A stretch of 64,000 nucleotides of DNA from Mycobacterium colombiense (GTDB lineage Bacteria; Actinomycetota; Actinomycetes; Mycobacteriales; Mycobacteriaceae). Below the pieces are notes generated by a model. The model saw nothing but the letters and a program-made list of their open reading frames with translations. It was not told the origin of the DNA and made no database searches. The stretch is taken from positions 1 through 64,000 of the forward strand of contig NZ_MBEI01000022.1 of the NCBI RefSeq assembly GCF_001953985.1, given 5' to 3'. The translations under genes were made by a program, and so were the position numbers. Positions 33,871-42,556 of this stretch are shown here, one piece after another (the stretch's first letter is position 1; the number at the start of each line of letters is the position of its first letter).

Positions 33871-34015
33871 GGTTGGCTGCTCCTCGGGAGAGAGTCGACG
33901 GTCCGATTCCGCGCCGGTGCCCGCGGCGCGACGCTTTTCATCATGTAACAGCGCGGTGGCGCCGGTGTGCGCCGGGTGGGCGGCGGGGCCTCGAGGGATA
34001 TGCCACGATCAGCGG

Positions 34016-34456
34016 GTGGACGCTGCGTTGATGGGTCTGATGGGAATTGTCGTGGGCGCTTCGGCGGCGGGGACGGCGGCGGTCGCGAGGTCGGTCTCCG
34101 ACGCGGTGCTGCCCAGGGTGATGGGGCACGCCGACCACAGGCACCAGCTAAGCATGCGATTGCACGCGCAGCGGTGCGAAGCGATTCAACGGTGGCGGAC
34201 AGGTCTAGCGGACGCGCGAGATTCCTACCGGCAGTGGGCAACTGGGCCTTGCGATTGGGATCCACCCAACATCGTCGGCGACGAATGGTTCGAGGCCTTG
34301 CGCCCGCAGCTGCCTGCCACCGGCGACGCGGCGAAGTACCGCACGGCTCACGAGATCACTTGCGACAATCCGACCCTAACGTTGCTCTCACTCGAGATCG
34401 GGCGAATCGAACGGGAATGGACCGACGAGGCAATAGGCAACCGGCGACGAGGATAG
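34016..34456 (+). CDS. Hypothetical protein with N-terminal membrane segment
   Basis: A 146-residue protein from GTG 34016. The first 30 residues (LMGLMGIVVGASAAGTAAVA) form a possible membrane anchor; the rest is hydrophilic and helical with many His and Arg (HADHRHQLSMRLHAQRCEA), then a Trp-rich segment and a Glu-rich C-terminus. No known family is recognised. It stands alone between divergent and convergent neighbours. The frame extends upstream to 33839, but without sense. It could be an accessory gene. Confidence 0.55.
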   Translation: MDAALMGLMGIVVGASAAGTAAVARSVSDAVLPRVMGHADHRHQLSMRLHAQRCEAIQRWRTGLADARDSYRQWATGPCDWDPPNIVGDEWFEALRPQLPATGDAAKYRTAHEITCDNPTLTLLSLEIGRIEREWTDEAIGNRRRG

Positions 34457-34514
34457 GCGAAGGCGGCTGGGCGCGCCGAAAAGAGTTGGCAAGCCTGCAG
34501 TTTGACCGGTGACG

Positions 34515-35243
34515 TCAGCGGGTAACCGCGAGTACGGCTTCCGCCAGTTCGGGCCGGCAGACCACGAGATCGGGCAGCTTCGGGTCGGGCTGGTTGTAGG
34601 CCAGCTCTGACCCGTCGATGCGAGAGGTGTGCAATCCGGCGGCCCGTGCCACCGCCACCGGCGCGGCGGAGTCCCATTCGAACTGGCCGCCGGCGTGCAC
34701 GTACACGTCGGACAATCCTTGAATGACCGAGGCGACCTTGGCGCCGGCCGAACCCATCTCCACCAGGACTCCATCGAGCGCATCCTGCACGTTCAGCGCG
34801 ACCGCCGGTGGACGGGTGCGTGACACCACGATGCGCGGCTTGCCCGGCGCGGCGGGGGGCGAATCCACGTCGGGAGTCGCCAGCGTGATGCCCTGAGCCG
34901 GTAACGCCACGGCGCCGGCCACTAGCTCGCCGGACTGCCAGAGCGCGACATGCACCGCCCAGTCGTCGCGTCCCAGCTCGGAGAATTCCCGCGTGCCGTC
35001 CAGCGGATCGACGATCCAGACGCGGTCCGAACGCAATCGGACCGGGTCGTCGGCGCCCTCTTCGGACAGCACCGCATCATCGGGCCGCTCGGCGGCAAGC
35101 GCCTCCATCAAGAAATCGTGGGATCGCTTGTCCCCCGCGGCTTTCCGGTCGACCGCTGCCGCGTCGGCGAACTCTTCTCGAACCCCGAGCAATCGCCGAC
35201 CGGCCTCGGTGGCCAACCGCGCGGCCAGATCATGGTCATTCAT
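34515..35243 (-). CDS. cysQ: CysQ-like 3'-phosphoadenosine phosphatase (inositol monophosphatase family)
   Basis: A 242-residue Mg2+-dependent phosphatase from ATG 35243, with GGAGCTG before it. Metal ligands are in VLSEEGADD and in the family signature WIVDPLDGTREF near residue 85, and the third motif is EWDSAAPVAVA near 195. CysQ removes the 3'-phosphate from PAP and PAPS and so controls sulfate assimilation; inositol-1-phosphate or fructose-1,6-bisphosphate can also be hydrolysed by relatives. It resembles Rv2131c as remembered, but could be a paralogue. An inverted repeat 26 bp upstream may regulate it. Confidence 0.83.
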   Translation of the reverse strand: MNDHDLAARLATEAGRRLLGVREEFADAAAVDRKAAGDKRSHDFLMEALAAERPDDAVLSEEGADDPVRLRSDRVWIVDPLDGTREFSELGRDDWAVHVALWQSGELVAGAVALPAQGITLATPDVDSPPAAPGKPRIVVSRTRPPAVALNVQDALDGVLVEMGSAGAKVASVIQGLSDVYVHAGGQFEWDSAAPVAVARAAGLHTSRIDGSELAYNQPDPKLPDLVVCRPELAEAVLAVTR

Positions 35244-35269
35244 CGGCAGCTCCACGGAATCCTCAATAT

Positions 35270-35288
35270 GTTGGTAGCGATGACCAAC
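35270..35288. promoter_or_regulatory. Inverted repeat upstream of cysQ
   Basis: GTTGGT-AGCGATG-ACCAAC, 6-bp arms with a 7-base spacer, 26 bp upstream of the cysQ start and 66 bp before the divergent secreted-protein gene. It suits a dimeric repressor; no regulator gene is adjacent. Confidence 0.4.
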
Positions 35289-35354
35289 TTTACCCTGTCG
35301 TACCCGTCGGCGGGCACCACCCCGGCGGAAAAGTTTCACCCGTAATCTGGTGAC

Positions 35355-35981
35355 GTGAGCGGCAACGCCAACGTCCCATTATCGAGGCGGTTGCGGCACA
35401 CCTCGCGGGGGCGATTGATCGGGGCCGGCATCGTGGCGGCGGTGGTGCTGGTCGGGGTCCTCACGGTGGTGGGCGTGCAGCTGACCCATAGCCAGCAGAG
35501 CGCGACGGCGCCCAGCACCCTGCCGTCGCCGTCAGCGCCGGAGAGCTTCGCCATCCCCGGTTGCTACAACCCGTCCGTCCCGCCGGTCGCGCGGCCGAAG
35601 CGGCTCAACGTGTTGGGCTGCGCCAGTGTGGCCGTTGCGCTGCAGGACATGTCATGGAGTTCCTGGGGACCGCAGGGCGCCGACGGGACCGGCACGGCGG
35701 TGTTCAAGCTCTGTGATCCGAACTGTGCGGCGGGATCTCAGCTGACCGAACCGGTGGTCGTGCACGCGTGGAATCCGCAGCAGCCGCGGCGCGAGGCCAT
35801 CTGCCAGGTCGGCCTGGAGATTTTCGCCGACATGATTCTGGCCTTCCCCAAAGGCGCTCCACCGCCGAACGTGCAGAAGATGAACACTCAGTACAACGGA
35901 GCGCCGGCCGTGCACTTCGCCAATTACTCGAGCGGCGACACGCGAGGCACGCAGTTCATCGGCTACACATTCTGCAACTAG
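35355..35981 (+). CDS. Membrane-anchored secreted protein with six cysteines, unknown function
   Basis: A 208-residue protein. A cytoplasmic basic stretch (RRLRHTSRGR) precedes one hydrophobic segment (GAGIVAAVVLVGVLTVVG, about 23-40), then a Ser/Pro/Thr linker and an exported domain with six Cys (GC-YN, GCAS, LCDPNC, ICQVG, FC near the end), likely three disulfides. Repeated Trp (SWSSWGP, HAWNP) and the end QFIGYTFCN suggest a compact extracellular fold. The family is not recognised. It is convergent with the thiolase, 25 bp apart. Confidence 0.7.
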   Translation: MSGNANVPLSRRLRHTSRGRLIGAGIVAAVVLVGVLTVVGVQLTHSQQSATAPSTLPSPSAPESFAIPGCYNPSVPPVARPKRLNVLGCASVAVALQDMSWSSWGPQGADGTGTAVFKLCDPNCAAGSQLTEPVVVHAWNPQQPRREAICQVGLEIFADMILAFPKGAPPPNVQKMNTQYNGAPAVHFANYSSGDTRGTQFIGYTFCN

Positions 35982-36006
35982 GCGGTGCGAACTAACGTGC
36001 GGTCGC

Positions 36007-37182
36007 TCAGACCTCGATGACGACAGCGCCGCCCTGGCCGCCGCCGGCACACATCGCGGCGACGCCGATGCCGCCGCCGCGGCGGGCGAGCTCGTAGACC
36101 AACGTGGTCACCATGCGCGCGCCCGAGGCCGCGATCGGGTGACCGAGGCTGCAGCCGCTGCCGGAGAAGTTCACCTTCTCCTCGTCGATGCTGTATTCGC
36201 GGCACGCCGCGATCGGGACGGAGGCGAACGCCTCGTTGATCTCCCACAGCGCGACGTCGCTGGGCGACAGACCGGCTCGCTGCAGCACCTTCCCGATGAC
36301 CTTGACGGCACCGAGGCCACAATCGCGGGCCGGGACGCCCGCGGCGGCCCAGGCCTTGACGGTGCCCATGACGTTGAGCTTGTTGGCCGCGGCGTAATCG
36401 CTGTCGACCAAAGCCACGCCGGCGGCGGCGTCGTTGGTGCCACTGCTGTTACCCGCCGTGATCGAGAAGCCCTCGATTTCGGGGTGCAGCACCTTGAGGC
36501 CGGCGAGCTTCTCGACGGTGGTGTCGCGCCGCGGATGCTCGTCCACCGCGAACTCGGTGACCGAGCCGTCGAACTGGGTGATCTTCAGCGGCAAGATCTC
36601 GTCGACGAACTTGCCGGCGTCCTGGGCCGCAACGGCGCGCTGATGCGAGCGGGCCGCCCAGGCGTCCATCTCCTCGCGGGTGATGCCGACCGCCTGCGCG
36701 GTGTTCCAGCCCACGGTGATGGACATATCCTTGGCGGGCGCGTCCGGTGTCTCCACGTGCGTCGGCGGCATCCAGCGCTCCTCGAACTTCAGCTCGGGGC
36801 CGGGGATTCGCCAGTTGGTCAGCGGCGTCATCGACAGCGACTGCACGCCGCCGGCGATGAGCACGCGCTCCATGCCGGAGCCGATCTGCGCCGCAGCGTT
36901 GCCGATGGCCGTGAGGCTGCCCGCGCAGTGCCGGTTGACCGACTGTCCGGGGACGTGCTCCAGGCCCGTCGCGGTCGCCGCGTAACGCGCGAGATCTCCA
37001 CCGCCGTAATGCGATTCGGCGAAGATGATGTCATCGATGTCGGCGGGGTCGACTCCCGACCTGCGGACCACCTCGGGCAGCACGGCGGTGATCAGGGTCT
37101 CGGGCGGCGTGTTGACCAGCGTGCCCTTGAACGAACGGCCGATCGCGGTCCGGGCGGCTCCGACGATGACGGGTAATCCCAT
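36007..37182 (-). CDS. Thiolase (acetyl-CoA acetyltransferase/3-ketoacyl-CoA thiolase)
   Basis: A 391-residue thiolase of fatty acid or sterol side-chain degradation, or of acetoacetyl-CoA formation. The nucleophile Cys86 is in VNRHCAGSL. The second motif is NEAFASVPIA near residue 320, GHPIAASGAR near 349 carries the catalytic His, and CAGGGQGGAV near 379 the second Cys. It is in the FadA class, with several paralogues in mycobacteria, so no symbol is given. It is divergent from an alcohol dehydrogenase over a 148-bp AT-rich gap that includes TACTGTATAGGCAATAGTA (37233-37251), a weak dyad that could be regulatory. Confidence 0.92.
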   Translation of the reverse strand: MGLPVIVGAARTAIGRSFKGTLVNTPPETLITAVLPEVVRRSGVDPADIDDIIFAESHYGGGDLARYAATATGLEHVPGQSVNRHCAGSLTAIGNAAAQIGSGMERVLIAGGVQSLSMTPLTNWRIPGPELKFEERWMPPTHVETPDAPAKDMSITVGWNTAQAVGITREEMDAWAARSHQRAVAAQDAGKFVDEILPLKITQFDGSVTEFAVDEHPRRDTTVEKLAGLKVLHPEIEGFSITAGNSSGTNDAAAGVALVDSDYAAANKLNVMGTVKAWAAAGVPARDCGLGAVKVIGKVLQRAGLSPSDVALWEINEAFASVPIAACREYSIDEEKVNFSGSGCSLGHPIAASGARMVTTLVYELARRGGGIGVAAMCAGGGQGGAVVIEV

Positions 37183-37330
37183 GTTCTCAACCTCGTTGTT
37201 GTGGGCGATCAGACGCCGCGAATCGTATCAAATACTGTATAGGCAATAGTAATGGTCTAAATTCAATAGGCCGGGCTCCTGTGACGGCGCTAACAATTAA
37301 GCGGTTCGGGTAAACACGGAGGCCAACGGG

Positions 37331-38461
37331 TTGAAGACCAAAGGTGCGCTGGTCTGGGAACTGAACGAGCCATGGTCGATCGACGAGATCGAAATCGGCG
37401 ACCCCCGCCGCGGCGAGGTGACCGTCCAGCTGGAAACGGCCGGGTTGTGCCACTCCGACCACCATCTGATGACGGGCGACTTCCCCATCCCGAGCTATCC
37501 GGTGCTGGGCGGGCACGAAGGCGCCGGCGTCATCACCGAGGTCGGCGAGGGCGTCGAACACCTGGCCGTCGGCGATCACGTCGTCATGTCCTTCATCCCG
37601 TCCTGCGGGAAATGCATGCCGTGCCAGACGGGACTGCGCAACCTGTGCGACCTCGGCATGGGCCTGCTGTCGGGCCAATCCGTGTCCGACGGATCGTTTC
37701 GCGTCACCGCACAGGGCCACGACGTCATCCCGATGTCGCTGCTGGGTACCTTCGCGCCGTACGTGGTGGTGCACCACACCTCGGTGGTCAAGATCGACCC
37801 GTCGATCCCGTTCGACGTGGCCTGCCTGGTGGGCTGCGGGGTGACCACCGGCTACGGCTCGGCGGTGCGCAGCGCGGCGGTCTCACCGGGTGAAGACGTC
37901 GCGGTCATCGGCATCGGCGGCGTCGGCGTCGCCGCCCTGCAGGGTGCCCGCATCGCCGGGGCCCGGCGCATATTCGCCATCGATCCCTTTGAATGGAAGC
38001 GCGAGCAGGCGCTCAAGTTCGGCGCCACAGCGGCTTTCGCGGACGTGGGCAGCGCCGCGGCCAGCATCGCCGAGGCGACGCGAGGGTTCATGTGCCACAA
38101 GGTGATCGTCACCGTGGGCCATGTGGAGGGCAAAGACGTCGAGTCGTGGATGGGGCTGACGGCCAAGGGCGGGGTGTGCTGCCTCACCGGCATGGCCAGC
38201 GTGATGGCCAACGAGGTCACCCTCAACCTCGCGGGACTCTCGCTGTTGCAAAAGAGCTTGCAGGGCAGCATTTTTGGTGGCGGCAACCCGCAATACGACA
38301 TCCCGGCGATTCTCGAGCTGTACAAGCTGGGGCAGCTCAACCTCGATGACATGGTCACGCGCGAATACACCCTCGAGCAGATCAACGACGGCTATCGCGA
38401 CATGCTCGAGGGCCGCAACGTTCGCGGCATCATCCGCTATACCGACGCCGACCGCGCGTAA
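37331..38461 (+). CDS. NDMA-dependent-type zinc alcohol dehydrogenase
   Basis: A 376-residue medium-chain dehydrogenase with TTG start. Catalytic zinc ligands are in AGLCHSDHH and GGHEGAG; structural zinc ligands are in CGKCMPCQTGLRNLC; the nucleotide motif is GIGGVGVAALQGARIAGA. The sequence fits the Rxyl_3153 group of actinobacterial alcohol dehydrogenases that keep a tightly bound NAD and need an artificial acceptor (NDMA) in vitro; in the cell mycofactocin is the probable electron carrier. Mycofactocin genes are not in this window. It is divergent from the thiolase, so an alcohol-to-acyl-CoA route is possible. Confidence 0.88.
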   Translation: MKTKGALVWELNEPWSIDEIEIGDPRRGEVTVQLETAGLCHSDHHLMTGDFPIPSYPVLGGHEGAGVITEVGEGVEHLAVGDHVVMSFIPSCGKCMPCQTGLRNLCDLGMGLLSGQSVSDGSFRVTAQGHDVIPMSLLGTFAPYVVVHHTSVVKIDPSIPFDVACLVGCGVTTGYGSAVRSAAVSPGEDVAVIGIGGVGVAALQGARIAGARRIFAIDPFEWKREQALKFGATAAFADVGSAAASIAEATRGFMCHKVIVTVGHVEGKDVESWMGLTAKGGVCCLTGMASVMANEVTLNLAGLSLLQKSLQGSIFGGGNPQYDIPAILELYKLGQLNLDDMVTREYTLEQINDGYRDMLEGRNVRGIIRYTDADRA

Positions 38462-38492
38462 CTCGTTCTTGGCACCCGAGCACAATGGGTCG

Positions 38493-38882
38493 ATGACCAT
38501 CACACCCCTCGTCCAGCGTGACGCCCAGAGCTCCGCATACCGTGTCGCTGCGATGCTCATCGGCATTGGCACCGTGCACTTCCTGGCGCCAACACCGTTC
38601 GACCAGATCGTGCCGGCCGAGCTTCCCGGCACTCCGCGCTTCTACACCTACGCGTCGGGGGTCGTCGAGATCGCGACCGGGGCACTACTGGTGCCGCGTG
38701 CCACCCGGCGACTGGCCGCGCTGGCCGCCGTCGCGTTGTTCGTGGGCGTCTTTCCCGCCAACGTGAACATGTGCCGGTTGTGGTGGGGCAAGCCGTGGCC
38801 GATGCGCCTCATCGCCCTGGCCCGGCTGCCGCTGCAGGTTCCCATGATCGCCACCGCGCTCAAGATCCGACGCAACAGCTGA
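38493..38882 (+). CDS. DoxX-like small membrane protein
   Basis: A 129-residue protein from ATG 38493 with four likely membrane segments (YRVAAMLIGIGTVHFLAP, YASGVVEIATGALLVP, LAALAAVALFVGVFPANV and LIALARLPLQVPMIATAL). The layout and the motif FPANVNMCRLWWGKPWP are typical of the DoxX-like family found in mycobacteria. It follows the alcohol dehydrogenase by 31 bp and may share its transcript. The function is unknown; relatives take part in redox or envelope homeostasis. Confidence 0.78.
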   Translation: MTITPLVQRDAQSSAYRVAAMLIGIGTVHFLAPTPFDQIVPAELPGTPRFYTYASGVVEIATGALLVPRATRRLAALAAVALFVGVFPANVNMCRLWWGKPWPMRLIALARLPLQVPMIATALKIRRNS

Positions 38883-38959
38883 CGTTCGCCGGGCCGGTGT
38901 TGCGCGCAAAGCGGTTGCGTCACAAACGGAATGTCTCACCAAGTGCCTAGGAGACCGGC

Positions 38960-40012
38960 TTGAGCAAGACAGGCATCGCCGCGTTGCTGGCGGTCGCGGC
39001 CGCTTTGATGGTCGGCGCCGGCGACGTCGTGCAGCAGCGATCCGCTCAACAGGTCACCGATAAGCCCGTCGGCACGTTCACCCTGTTCCGCCGGCTGCTG
39101 CGCGACCGGCAATGGTGGACCGGCAGCCTGGTGGCCGGCGCCGGGTTCGGGTTCCAGGCCGCGGCGCTGGGCCTGGGCTCGGTGGTGCTGGTGCAGGCGC
39201 TACTGGTGACGTCGTTGCTGTTCGCACTGCTCATCAGCGCGCGGGTGAACCATCGCAGAATCACACGCCCGCAAGGCATTTGGGCGGTCTTGCTTGCCGT
39301 CGCGGTCGCGGTGGTGGTCACGGTCGGCGACCCTCAGCAGGGCACCCCGCGCGGGTCGGTGCAGACCTGGACCATCGTGGCGTTGGTCATGGGGCCCTTA
39401 CTGATCCTGTGCGTGATCGGCGCGCGGATGTTCCCCGGTTCGGTCGGCGCACTGCTGCTGGGACTGATGTCCGGCTCGCTGTGGGGACTGTTTTCGGTGT
39501 TGACCAAGGGCGTGGTGGACCAACTCGACCGCGGCATCCCGGCGTTGTTGCGCGCACCCGAGTTGTATGTGTGGGTGGTGCTGGCGATCGCGGCCACCGC
39601 CTGGGAGCAGTCGGCGTTTCGGGCTGGCCCGCTCACCGCGTCGCTGCCGGCGGTCACCGTCGCCGAGCCCATCGTCGGCTCGGCGCTCGGTATCACCGTG
39701 TTGGGAGAGACGCTGCACACCAACGACCTCGGCTGGGTGGCCTTGGGCTTGTCGGTGGGCCTGATGGCGGCGGCGACCGTGGCGCTGGCCACAGCCAGGC
39801 CAGCTATGCCCCATCGTCTGACGAAAACCCGGCTCCCGCAACGGAGAAGGCCTGAGGTCAACTCAGCCGTGAACCGATCCGGTGCGCGGTGCCGTCGGGA
39901 TCGATGTAGGCGAATTCGCGCAAGCCGTACGGTGTGTCCTGCGGGGCGACGACGCGGCCATCGAGATTCTCCAGCGCCGCCCATTCCGCGTGGAGTGCGT
40001 CGGCATCACTGA
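38960..40012 (+). CDS. DMT/EamA-type membrane transporter, probably frameshifted near its end
   Basis: As read, 350 residues from TTG 38960. Residues 1-277 hold about nine to ten membrane helices of the drug/metabolite transporter type (MSKTGIAALLAVAAALMVGA, GSVVLVQALLVTSLLFALL, LLLGLMSGSLWGLFSVLTKG). After about residue 277 the sequence turns into a basic, Arg-rich tail that runs antisense through the convergent glyoxalase gene. In the next frame the sequence ends neatly as QASYAPSSDENPAPATEK at 39855, two bases before that gene. One extra base near 39793 would give a 298-residue protein with that ending, so a frameshift or a sequencing error is likely. The transported substrate is unknown. 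Confidence 0.72.
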   Translation: MSKTGIAALLAVAAALMVGAGDVVQQRSAQQVTDKPVGTFTLFRRLLRDRQWWTGSLVAGAGFGFQAAALGLGSVVLVQALLVTSLLFALLISARVNHRRITRPQGIWAVLLAVAVAVVVTVGDPQQGTPRGSVQTWTIVALVMGPLLILCVIGARMFPGSVGALLLGLMSGSLWGLFSVLTKGVVDQLDRGIPALLRAPELYVWVVLAIAATAWEQSAFRAGPLTASLPAVTVAEPIVGSALGITVLGETLHTNDLGWVALGLSVGLMAAATVALATARPAMPHRLTKTRLPQRRRPEVNSAVNRSGARCRRDRCRRIRASRTVCPAGRRRGHRDSPAPPIPRGVRRHH

Positions 40013-40226
40013 CGTAGAAGTAAACGCTGGCGGCCGTGCACAGGGGGTCGTGCTCGGCCCACTCGGTGAGGTGGATTGACACGGACCCGCGATCGGCGAA
40101 TCCGTACCGGTCCGGACCTTCGTAGGCGCGGGCTTCGAAGCCGAGCCGGCGATACCGGTCGAGTGCAACGTCCAAGTCCCGAACCGGGACGATCGGGGAG
40201 ACCGAGGTGAAGTCGACTGCGGACAC
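39858..40226 (-). CDS. VOC-family (glyoxalase/bleomycin-resistance-like) protein
   Basis: A 122-residue single-domain vicinal-oxygen-chelate protein from GTG 40226. PIVPVRDLDVALDRYRRLGF begins the first beta-alpha-beta unit, FADRGSVSIHLTEWAEHD gives a His ligand, and YGLREFAYIDPDGTAHRIG is the classical end with Glu and the DPDG turn. Members bind antibiotics such as bleomycin or work as dioxygenases or isomerases; nothing here decides which. The far longer open frame upstream on this strand is antisense to the lipoprotein gene and is not used. Confidence 0.82.
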   Translation of the reverse strand: MSAVDFTSVSPIVPVRDLDVALDRYRRLGFEARAYEGPDRYGFADRGSVSIHLTEWAEHDPLCTAASVYFYVSDADALHAEWAALENLDGRVVAPQDTPYGLREFAYIDPDGTAHRIGSRLS

Positions 40227-40262
40227 ACAGCGAACATAACCCCGGCGCGGTTCCGCTGTCGT

Positions 40263-41027
40263 ATGCTCCGGCGCATGAGGAGCCAGCTGACCGCGGCAGT
40301 TGTCGTTGCTGCTACCGCAATACTGGTCGCCGGGTGCGGCGGTGCCAAACAAGGCGACAGCGCTTCGCCGTCGGCCACCACCACAACGGCTTCGTCGAAG
40401 ACTCCCCTGGCACAGGGCGCGTTGCCTGATCTGATGCTCTCGCCGACCGACATCGACACCGTGCTGGGTGCCAACGGAACGTCGAGCGATCCACCGATCA
40501 CCACGTTGTTGGAAGACCCGTTCAAGCGCGAGGACTACACCTTCCCCGCTGAATGCCGGTACACCATGCACGCGGCGTTGGCGTCCGTGTACGCCGACAG
40601 TGGGAGCACCGCGGTTTACGGCTATCACGACCAGGCGCCGGCACCCCCGAGTGCGGATCAATTGGAAAGCCCTGAGGTATACCAGGTTGTGGTGCTGTTC
40701 GGATCCCCCGAGCAGGCGAGCGCGTTCTTCACGACGTCGGCCCCGCGCTGGCCCGCCTGCGCCAACCGTCAGGACACCGTCCCCGCCGCCGACGGCAAAC
40801 CGGAACTTCAGTGGAAGGTGGGCCAGGTTTCCAACGCCAATGGAGTTTTGAGCGTTTCGGTGACCCTCACCGTTGTCAGAGACGGCGCGACCATGACCGT
40901 GCCCTGCCAGCGGGCGCTGACCGTCCGCAACAACGTCGTCATCGATGTCGACGCGTGCCGCAAGGATGTCGGGGACCGCGGCGTCGGCGTCGCCAACCAG
41001 ATCGCCGCAAAAGTCGACAAGCAATAG
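40263..41027 (+). CDS. Lipoprotein with PknH-like extracellular sensor domain
   Basis: A 254-residue predicted lipoprotein. A basic start and hydrophobic core (AAVVVAATAILVAG) lead to the lipobox LVAGC with Cys25, then a Ser/Thr linker. The domain from about 50 to 254 follows the PknH C-terminal sensor pattern: LPDLMLSPTDIDTVLGA at the start, paired Cys (ECRYTMH, WPACANR, VPCQRAL, VDACRKDV) and a helix-rich end. ATG 40275 is an alternative start, four residues shorter. Several mycobacterial lipoproteins share this domain. It is probably a cell-surface ligand-binding protein; the ligand is unknown. Confidence 0.82.
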   Translation: MLRRMRSQLTAAVVVAATAILVAGCGGAKQGDSASPSATTTTASSKTPLAQGALPDLMLSPTDIDTVLGANGTSSDPPITTLLEDPFKREDYTFPAECRYTMHAALASVYADSGSTAVYGYHDQAPAPPSADQLESPEVYQVVVLFGSPEQASAFFTTSAPRWPACANRQDTVPAADGKPELQWKVGQVSNANGVLSVSVTLTVVRDGATMTVPCQRALTVRNNVVIDVDACRKDVGDRGVGVANQIAAKVDKQ

Positions 41028-41221
41028 GCCCCGCAGGGGCGCGGCAAACCCCAATAGCCTTCTGCCGTTTACTTATTGGATGTAGTCGTCCGCGGCAACG
41101 AGAGCGTATGCTCTGGCGGCCGAGACGGACCAACGATCGACTTCCCGCCGTACATGGCGCCGCGACGCGTAATTCGGGTACTTTGGCCGCGGGTTCGGTC
41201 GTACCGCCTTGAGGAGGGAAA

Positions 41222-42556
41222 ATGGCCCTATCGGAGAAGGCGTCCAAGCAGCGCGCCAGGCATCAGGTCATCCATCTCTCGCAGTTGTTGCGCGCCCCCG
41301 TGTTGGCCCGCGCCGGAGAAACCGTGGGGCGCGTCGAGGACGTGATCGTGCGGCTGCGCGGCGCCGAGGAGTATCCGCTGGTGGCCGGGATCGTGGCCGG
41401 GGTCGGCGGACGCCGGGTTTTCATCGGCGACAAATCCATCCACGAGTACTCCGCGGACCGAGTTCTGTTGACCAAGAACAAGGTTGACCTTCGCGGGTTC
41501 GAACGCCGCGAGGGTGAGGTGCTCTTGCGCACCGATGTGCTGGGCCACCGATTGATTGACGTGGCGACCGTCGAGCTGGTGCGCGCCTACGACGTCGAGC
41601 TGGAACAGACCGGGGAAGGCTGGATGGTCAGCCGCCTCGATACCCGCCGTCCGCCACGATTGTTCGGGCTGATCAAGCATTCGGGCGGGCACGCGTCTCG
41701 CGATTGGAAGGCGTTCGAGCCGCTGATCGGCCACGCACGCTCCGATGCCGTCCGCCGTCTGTCGGATCGGTTCGGTGACCTCAAGGCCGCCGAGATCGCC
41801 GACCTTCTCGAGGAAGCGGACAAGGCCGAGGGCGGCGAGATCCTCGATCGGGTGCACAGCGACCCGGAGTTGGAAGCCGACGTCTTCGAAGAGCTGGACC
41901 CGGAAAAAGCCAGCCGGTTGCTCGACGACATGCCGGACAACGAGGTCGCCGCGCTACTGGGCCGGATGCGCGCCGACGATGCCGCCGACGCGATCGCCGA
42001 CCTCCGCCAGTCACGGCGCCGCCGTGTCCTCGAGCTGATGCCCGCCCCGCAACGCACCAAGGTCATCACCTTGATGGGGTTCAACCCCGAAAGTGCCGGC
42101 GGGCTGATGAATGTCGACTCCGTGACGTGTTCGGCCACCGCCACCGCGGGCGAGGCGTTGGCGCTGATCGCCGCCTCGCACAGCATCCAGCCCGAAGCGC
42201 TGATCAAGGTACACGTGCTCGACGAGGACAAGCGTCTCGACGGCGTCGTTTCAGTGATCACCCTGTTGCAGGTCGATCCCGCCGAAAAGCTCGAAGCCCT
42301 AATGGATTCCGACCCGGTGCGGGTGAACGCCGTCGCGGATCTGACCGATATCGCGCTGCTGATGGCCGATTTCAATCTCTACTCCATCCCCGTCGTCGAC
42401 GAGCAGGACCGCCTACTCGGGGTGGTGACCGTCGACGACGTGCTGGAGGCCACCATTCCCGAAGACTGGCGACGCCGCGAGCCCGCGCCGCGCCCCATCC
42501 GCGAAATCGCCACCGATGACCGTGACACACCGCCCACGGGAAGTTCCCCGCAGTGA
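41222..42556 (+). CDS. Soluble MgtE-N/CBS regulatory protein with N-terminal PRC-barrel-like part
   Basis: A 444-residue protein with no membrane helix. Residues 15-160 resemble two PRC-barrel-like units (APVLARAGETVGRVEDVIVR; LLRTDVLGHRLIDVATVELV). Residues 170-285 are the MgtE N domain (DLKAAEIADLLEEADKAEG, FEELDPEKASRLLDDMPD). Residues 290-415 are a CBS pair (ESAGGLMNVDSVT; LYSIPVVDEQDRLLGVVTVD). In the Mg2+ channel MgtE these domains sense intracellular Mg2+ and gate the pore; here the pore is missing and an Nramp-type transporter is encoded next, overlapping by 4 bp. GAGGAGGG lies just before the ATG. It is probably the Mg2+-sensing regulator of that transporter. Confidence 0.88.
   Translation: MALSEKASKQRARHQVIHLSQLLRAPVLARAGETVGRVEDVIVRLRGAEEYPLVAGIVAGVGGRRVFIGDKSIHEYSADRVLLTKNKVDLRGFERREGEVLLRTDVLGHRLIDVATVELVRAYDVELEQTGEGWMVSRLDTRRPPRLFGLIKHSGGHASRDWKAFEPLIGHARSDAVRRLSDRFGDLKAAEIADLLEEADKAEGGEILDRVHSDPELEADVFEELDPEKASRLLDDMPDNEVAALLGRMRADDAADAIADLRQSRRRRVLELMPAPQRTKVITLMGFNPESAGGLMNVDSVTCSATATAGEALALIAASHSIQPEALIKVHVLDEDKRLDGVVSVITLLQVDPAEKLEALMDSDPVRVNAVADLTDIALLMADFNLYSIPVVDEQDRLLGVVTVDDVLEATIPEDWRRREPAPRPIREIATDDRDTPPTGSSPQ

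Noticed and set aside
41028..41221. Possible Mg2+ riboswitch (M-box) before the MgtE-N/Nramp operon
   Set aside because: The 194-bp leader has no recognisable conserved M-box core; only a GC-rich leader and a GAGGAGGG ribosome binding site are seen.
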